Shown: positions 58,650 through 64,000 of the stretch, piece after piece
How the letters are laid out: each line of letters starts with the position of its first letter
How positions within the stretch are numbered: the first letter of the stretch is position 1
Source: Amaurobius ferox
Lineage: Eukaryota > Arthropoda > Arachnida > Araneae > Amaurobiidae
Length of the DNA: 64,000 nt
NCBI GenBank assembly: GCA_951213105.1
Contig: OX578144.1
Span: forward strand, 79,099,801 to 79,163,800
Reading direction: 5' to 3'
Notes under the pieces: model-generated
Seen by the model: the letters and a program-made list of their open reading frames with translations, nothing else
The model's database searches: none
Told to the model about the DNA's origin: nothing
Position numbers and translations under genes: made by a program

Positions 58650-59512
58650 TATTAGTGTCCCAAAACGATTGAAAAGAGCTTTAAATCTTTACCTGTTGGA
58701 GATAAGTGGGCAATGTAAATTGCAAAATTGTTGAAAGTTAGGTAGGAAATAAGACTACGTTAATGAAATAGTCCTCCTATTCATTTTCAAAAAGTTACAC
58801 TTTTTAAATTTTTATACGACCCCCTTAGACAAACTTGGTCCATCAGAAAATTTTTATTTTTAACGCAACAAGATCATTAAAGGAACCCCGCATATCTGTA
58901 TCTTTAAAATCAACTGAATTATGATAAAGGAAAAAATCTGACTTATGCCACTTTTTCGTACCATGCTGTTTCATCAGTGAAAATAGGGATCATAAATAAA
59001 TTGACGATGGAAATTGTTTAGATCAAAAACACGTTAATATATGTCAAATTTTTTTATCACAAATTCATCTAAATAAAGCATTACACAGACAGAAATCATA
59101 TAAAGCAGTGGTACCCATACGCGGTTGGGTATCCTATGTATTATCATCCAGTTATATCTTTTTTGCGATATGTCAAAAATTTACATTTCTAATTTGATAT
59201 AGGGTCCCCATTCACGATGTTCAATTTTCAATTACATATAACTCGCTCAATTTTAAAGATACAGATATGCGGTTTTTTTTAATGATTCTGTTGTGTTGAA
59301 AATAAAAATTTTCTGATTGACCCAATTTGTTTAAGGGGGGTCGTATAAAAATTTAAAAAGTGTACTTTTTTGAAATTCCTGGGAGGATCATTTCATTACC
59401 GTAGTCTTATTTCCTACCTTACTTTCAACATTTTTGCAATTTACATTGCTCACTTATCTCCAACAGGTAAAGAATTAAAGCGCGTTGCAATCTTTTTGGG
59501 ACATCCTGTATA
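58650..59512. mobile_element. Long-terminal-inverted-repeat element, no frame
   Basis: About 285 bp at each side is inverted: 'CTTTACCTGTTGGAGATAAG' (about 58688) against its inverse at about 59450-59470, then 'TAGGTAGGAAATAAGACTAC', a GTCGTATAAAAATTT block and 'GCATATCTGTATCTTTAAAA'. The outer right end inverts to ATACAGGATGTCCCAAAAAG, a tip typical of some mariner-type elements. The ~290-bp centre encodes nothing. Confidence 0.82.
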
Positions 59513-59588
59513 CGACATTAAAAACAGATTTTATAACCCCCCCCCCCTCTCCCCGAAAACGAAACGATAACGTATATAAAATAAAAAA

Positions 59589-60813
59589 TCTGATGTGGGC
59601 AGCACATGACTTTCCTTATATAATACAATGAATTTACTACTTTTACAGTAAAAGAAAATATATTATTCTTATAGTGGATACTTATATTCTTTCCAAGATT
59701 TTGACATTTCGGCAATGAGGCGTCATTTTCATTGATTTAGCGTCATTTTTATTCATTTGGCGAGATTTTCGTTAATTTGGCAACATTTAAAAAAGTCGCC
59801 AAAACCTCGCCAAGCGTTATGGACGGAGAAGTAAGTTATTCTTATAGCAGATTGTTGTTCAAATACAAAAGTACTACTCAAAGTATCTTTTCTCGTAAAT
59901 GGAACGAGTTAGATCCACGAGAATGATGTCACCCAATTTATAGCATGATATTACATTTTCAACAATTATCAATATGGATGGTATCCGCAATAAGCATCCA
60001 TTTATTAAAATATTTTAATAATTAAGTTCATTTTAATAATTGAGTCCACATATTAAAATATTTTAATAATTAATTCATCAATTTGACGTCATTTTCAATG
60101 ATAGCGTCAATTTGGCAAAGATCATGTCGTATATATAAATGACTGTTGGCGAATTGTTAGACGTCGGAATACAAAAACTATTACCCAATGTAATAATTCT
60201 GTTGTGAATATAACGAACTAGATCCACAAGAATGTTGTTAACAAATTTATCGCATAATATTACATATGAAAAAGGAACCTATATCGCAATATAATAAATA
60301 TTTTTTTTTAATTTATGTGATTTTTTTTTTTTTTTTTTATGATAAATTTCTTTGATAAAATGCAGTATTTCGATATTTCGAGTACGGTTCATGCTAGCAT
60401 TCTAAAATGTGTGTCACGTGTTTCTAATGAAAAATTACATAAGAAATGATTATTTACGTATTTTTTTTGAAGGTTCAAATTTTTTGATGATTTTCTCAAA
60501 ATTTTATTCGAAAACTTGGAAGTCTTCAGAACATTCGATTACGTTTCAAATCAATAAACTTCCAGTATTCACTGATTATAATTTTTGTACTGAATTTCGT
60601 CCGAAACGCCCAATTCGTTCGTGAGATATCGACTCCACAGACTCGCGCTGACATAAACACATGCACACACACACACACGCGCGCGCGCCCTCTCAAAAAC
60701 GTTCGATTTGAGTTCAGGGATGATTGAAACATGCTCTTCTATCGAAAACACGCATACGGATTTTCGACCCTGTCCCAATACTTTCCCTATACATTATGTA
60801 TATAGGGAAAGTA
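59589..60813 (+). mobile_element. A-family Helitron-like element, long copy
   Basis: Head TCTGATGTGGGCAGCACATG then ACTTTCCTTATATAATA. The tail is CTTTCCCTATACATTATG..TATATAGGGAAAGTAA. It carries extra AT-rich sequence near 59960-60070, including a repeated 'TATTAAAATATTTTAATAAT' palindrome, and a (CA)/(CG) microsatellite near 60660-60690. Confidence 0.75.
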
Positions 60814-61197
60814 ATAAAGCATCGAATTATGCTTGGACTCTCATGCGTAGATTTTTTGGCTGTCCCTTTGTTATTTCGATCGGCAACTTCTTTTTGTAAG
60901 TATCAAAGATGAAGCAATATCATGAAATTGGAACATTATTTAACTGGTGAGGTTTTCAGAATTTATGTAGAGTGCATTCACTGTTAATATAAAATGGAAA
61001 ATATTGATAATGATAAATAATTGATAAATTCTGATGTTAGTTTTATTTCAGTTGGGTGGGGAAGTGTCACAAATTCACAGTTCTCTACTTAATAGAGTGC
61101 TTCGAATGATTACTTGGGTAAAGAGCCCAATTAAAGCTTAGTTGGGCCCTGCTAACAGCTCTGCTTCTCTTCTTGTATTGCATGGCCTCAAGATCCT
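60814..61197. other. No gene recognised
   Basis: Nothing beyond short frames. Confidence 0.45.
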
Positions 61198-61305
61198 GGT
61201 TGTTGTGTTACTGATATTCTAAGTTATTATATTATGGTTGTTGTGTTACTGATATTCTAAGTCATTATATTATGGTTGTTGTGTTACTGATATTTTAAGG
61301 CTAAT
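61198..61305 (+). repeat. Three copies of a 38-bp unit
   Basis: The unit GGTTGTTGTGTTACTGATAT then TCTAAGTTATTATATTAT starts at 61198, 61236 and 61274. The first two copies are nearly identical; the third ends early. Confidence 0.93.
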
Positions 61306-62789
61306 GGCTAAGGTAAATATAAGAAACAACTTCCTTATTAGGAAAAGTACTTTAAAAAATAAAAATAAGCAACGTTTTTTTTTCATAAAAAAATAAATCA
61401 TTCATTTAAATTTTGTGTGAGGTCTCCAAATGTCTTGAGCGAGGCCCTGTATGCACTATGATTGTTATTATTACTATTTCAGTAATGTGATGAAAAATGC
61501 ATGATTAGACCATGGGCACCATAGAATTTTATCCAAGGGGGATGGGGGAAATTCAAGGAGGATAAGACATAATATCAACTATTTTGATGCCCCCCCCCCC
61601 ATCTTTTATTATTATTAGAACCAAGACCATGCAACTCACCTATTAAGTATTGAGTAATTATAAGTATGGTCGGGAAAGGATACATATCTTCAGAATGAAG
61701 ATACCCAGCCATAATATAACAGCTTGGTCCTTATCTCCGATCGTCCCTTATTCATTGAGAATTTTGAAAAATAACAGTTGAAGAATATATATAGAGGTGG
61801 CGGGGAAAAGCACACGAGTAAAAAATAAAACATTAACCCCCCACCCCCAATCTTGACCGCCACTATGGGCATCCATGATTCACCCTCCCTTACTCTAACC
61901 TACGAAAATATGAAAGTCGGGAAATTTTTAACATTGGATTAAAACATTATCCATAAGTTTCTAAATTTTTTGATGTCATGTCAAGTATGAAAATTTTATT
62001 GGAAACTTTTCAACTTTTTCATTGGAAACTTTTGCGACTTTCATCTGCAAAGAATTTTTTCTAGGATCAGTACTGAATTCCTTTCATTTTAAACGTATAA
62101 ATAATATTTTATTAATATATTACATTAAAAATTTTCCCTCTTCGTACGTATGTTTTCATCTCTCCTGATGCATTCATTGATACCACCCTTTAAACTTTTC
62201 GAATAGAGTGATAAAAAAAAAAAAAAAATCGTGGCCAGCAATGGCTACATCTGATTTTAGCTGTGCGAGCAGCTGATTGGACATATTCCCCCTCTCCGGG
62301 AAGTGGACTAGTCCGACTTTTCACTCCAACTCGACTGGGCGTCTTTCAAAAACCTGCTGAGAAGCGCTGCTGGCGTCTTGAATGAAAGAGTGTATATCTT
62401 TCAGATGTTATTCACAATCCTACATAGATACAATTATCTCTCAAAGCTTATAACACTTAGTGCATGTGCTGAACTCCTATAGCGCCAATTCTGCTTCAAA
62501 GTAGATGTATGTGTAGTACGAACATGTGATTTTCAACTTGTATTACTTTGATGCGGCGAGCGATTGGTCGCTCAAAACATAACAACTTGTCATCCGTGGA
62601 TGGATACAAGTTCATAAACATTTCCATTTTTTGACTTATGCTCTCGACGTTAAAATGCAAAAACGAGACATTTTCGAATTGCACTGTTTCATCCGATGTT
62701 TGCTATCGATCCTTAGTAGTCTACAGTCGTAAAAGACTTTCATCGCGCAACCTTTTAACTCATAACAAGTAGTTAGGCTTAAGTTTATT
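61306..62789. other. No gene recognised
   Basis: It contains an 11-C run at 61590-61600 and a 15-A-like tract near 62214-62228. The sequence from about 62230 becomes less AT-rich, which would fit an upstream regulatory region of the gene candidate at 63046, but I cannot name any site. Confidence 0.35.
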
Positions 62790-62824
62790 TATAAAATATC
62801 TTTCCACTGCTCGCTCGCCTTAGT
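62790..62824 (+). promoter_or_regulatory. Candidate TATA-type core promoter
   Basis: TATAAAAT at 62790-62797 lies 31-32 bases before TTAGTT (62820-62825), one base off the arthropod initiator TCAGTT. The spacing fits a transcription start near 62822, which would give a 5' leader of about 220 nt before the ATG at 63046. A short upstream frame (ATGGACTCGTTAAACTAG, about 62834) lies in that leader. Purely predicted. Confidence 0.3.
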
Positions 62825-63045
62825 TGAAATAACATGGACTCGTTAAACTAGCATTAACAAATCCGTCAACGGAAGTGTAAATATTGTGTGTTGTGGAACT
62901 TAATGTCATAATGGTCACATTTTAGAACTTTTTAATTTCTACGGACGTTGTATCACCGACTTGAATGCTTTTTCCCGACAAAACTGTTATACATCGATAC
63001 TTTTTCTGGATCTGAAAGACAAACATTTATATAACTACTAAAAAC

Positions 63046-63100
63046 ATGTATTCTCTTATGTGGATCTCAATTCTTCTGGGCCTCTCGGTTGCAGTTATAG
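63046..63100 (+). CDS. Putative first coding exon with signal peptide
   Basis: ATG at 63046 opens 18 codons, MYSLMWISILLGLSVAVI, plus one base. It ends at a strong splice donor, G|GTAAGG (intron starts 63101), giving a phase-1 intron. The peptide is a typical signal-sequence core: a short polar start, then a continuous hydrophobic run. Signal exons with a phase-1 intron are common in secreted and membrane proteins. The ATG context AAAACATG is acceptable. The remaining exons are not visible before 64000, so the product is unknown. A chance ATG before a chance donor cannot be excluded. Confidence 0.45.
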
Positions 63101-64000
63101 GTAAGGTTAAATAAATTTTTAATTATTTTATAGCTTGTACTTTTTGTGTTTCAGAGTTAGTATACATAAATATTTTGTTTGAATGAATAGTTGAACTGTG
63201 TGTCGTATAATTGAAAGTTATAATTTCTGAAGGTTTAATAGCAAGTCATTCTCTGTATACAACTAAATAATGTTTATATCTGATGTTATTGGTAGTTTGT
63301 GACTTTATTTATATTGTAGTGTTTCGATTTTATAATCATTTCTATAAGGTTATTAAATATGATATATACATTAATGATAATTAACTACAAGTTACTCAAT
63401 CAAGTCAAAATGCAATAATTGCTAGCTCTTCAATTTTAACTGTATTTTGAATGTATGGCACATTAGGGCCGTAGCCAGAGACGGAATTGAAGAGGGGCTG
63501 TCCTAGGGGAACTCGCCTAAAACACAATCATTAATATTTATAAACCATTATGGTTAATATATATTTCAATCTATGTAAATTATTAACAAATAATTGTATA
63601 TTTATATTTGTAAGCTAAGAGTTGATTGTTAATATCTGCATACATCAATTAGTATAATAATTACAATTGACTTCAATATAAGTATTAACTAGTAGTAAAG
63701 CTGTTAATTAATCGGAGAAAATTTCAGAAATTTAATACAAGTTAATGCTTAATATTAATTCTTAACTGTTTATCTGTTGATTTTGACTCTATAATGTATA
63801 ACAGTGAACCCCCCCCCCCCCCACTATAATACAAAAGTATCCTAAATACTATTGTTATAATTTTTAAATATTTTAAAATTAAATATGTAATAAATTGATC
63901 ATCAGTATAACCACAAATTCAGCTAAATTAAAAATGTTTAAAATGAAGTAATTTAGAAAATTGTATGCAAAATTTGGATGAAATTTTATATCACTACTAA
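63101..64000. other. Possible first intron, AT-rich
   Basis: It follows the GTAAGG donor. No convincing acceptor plus coding stretch is seen to the window end. A 14-C run lies at 63809-63822. Confidence 0.35.

Overview
The window looks like a gene-poor, AT-rich stretch of an arthropod nuclear genome. An arachnid is my best guess, but nothing in the sequence fixes the species. I see no bacterial operon, rRNA operon or complete host gene. The content is layered transposable elements (Tc1-like transposons, Helitrons, Helitron-like elements, MITEs, tRNA- and 5S-derived SINEs, LINE remnants) set in AT-rich sequence with minisatellites and microsatellites. The only host-gene candidate is at the right edge: a possible TATA promoter near 62.79 kb and a 55-nt first coding exon (63046-63100). 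That exon encodes a signal-peptide-like start and ends at a GTAAGG splice donor, so most of such a gene would lie to the right of the window.

Layout. 0.7-6.2 kb: a dispersed duplication, a ~65/125-bp minisatellite split by a dead Tc1 element (2886-4253), and a reverse copy of a Helitron-like 'A' family. 6.3-12.8 kb: further A-family and related 'B'-family copies, one carrying a 296-bp perfect-looking foldback, then a long tandem array. 13.4-16.1 kb: a 20-bp hairpin, a MITE split by a SINE, and a ~40-bp satellite. 17.75 kb: a 149-bp TTAA-flanked MITE. 19.4-20.8 kb: a second Tc1 element. 21.2 kb: an 18-bp minisatellite. 23.6-24.4 kb: a decayed LINE ORF2 (end of reverse transcriptase plus RNase H). 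26.2-30.3 kb: a Helitron with clean ends that contains a tandem dimer of another element. 33.5-38.2 kb: a nested block with ~0.7-kb inverted arms and Tc1-type tips, holding a Tc1 element and, in one arm, a 5S rRNA-headed SINE that itself contains an ORF1-only LINE. 41.0-42.1 kb: the uninterrupted MITE copy and a GC-rich open frame split by a SINE tail. 43.1-48.6 kb: three head-to-tail Helitrons on the minus strand. 48.9-51.8 kb: a tRNA SINE, an A-family copy and a fourth Tc1 element. 52.8-60.8 kb: B-family fragments, another tRNA SINE, a site hit twice by tiny SINE tails, a hAT-like MITE, a long-inverted-repeat element and a fourth complete-looking A-family copy.

The genes do not form a pathway. 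What is informative is the nesting order and end structure of the elements. Target-site duplications are visible for many insertions: TA for Tc1-like, TTAA for the small MITE, A|T for Helitrons, and 8-16 bp for the retroposons. All transposase and LINE frames are broken, so no autonomous element is visible here.
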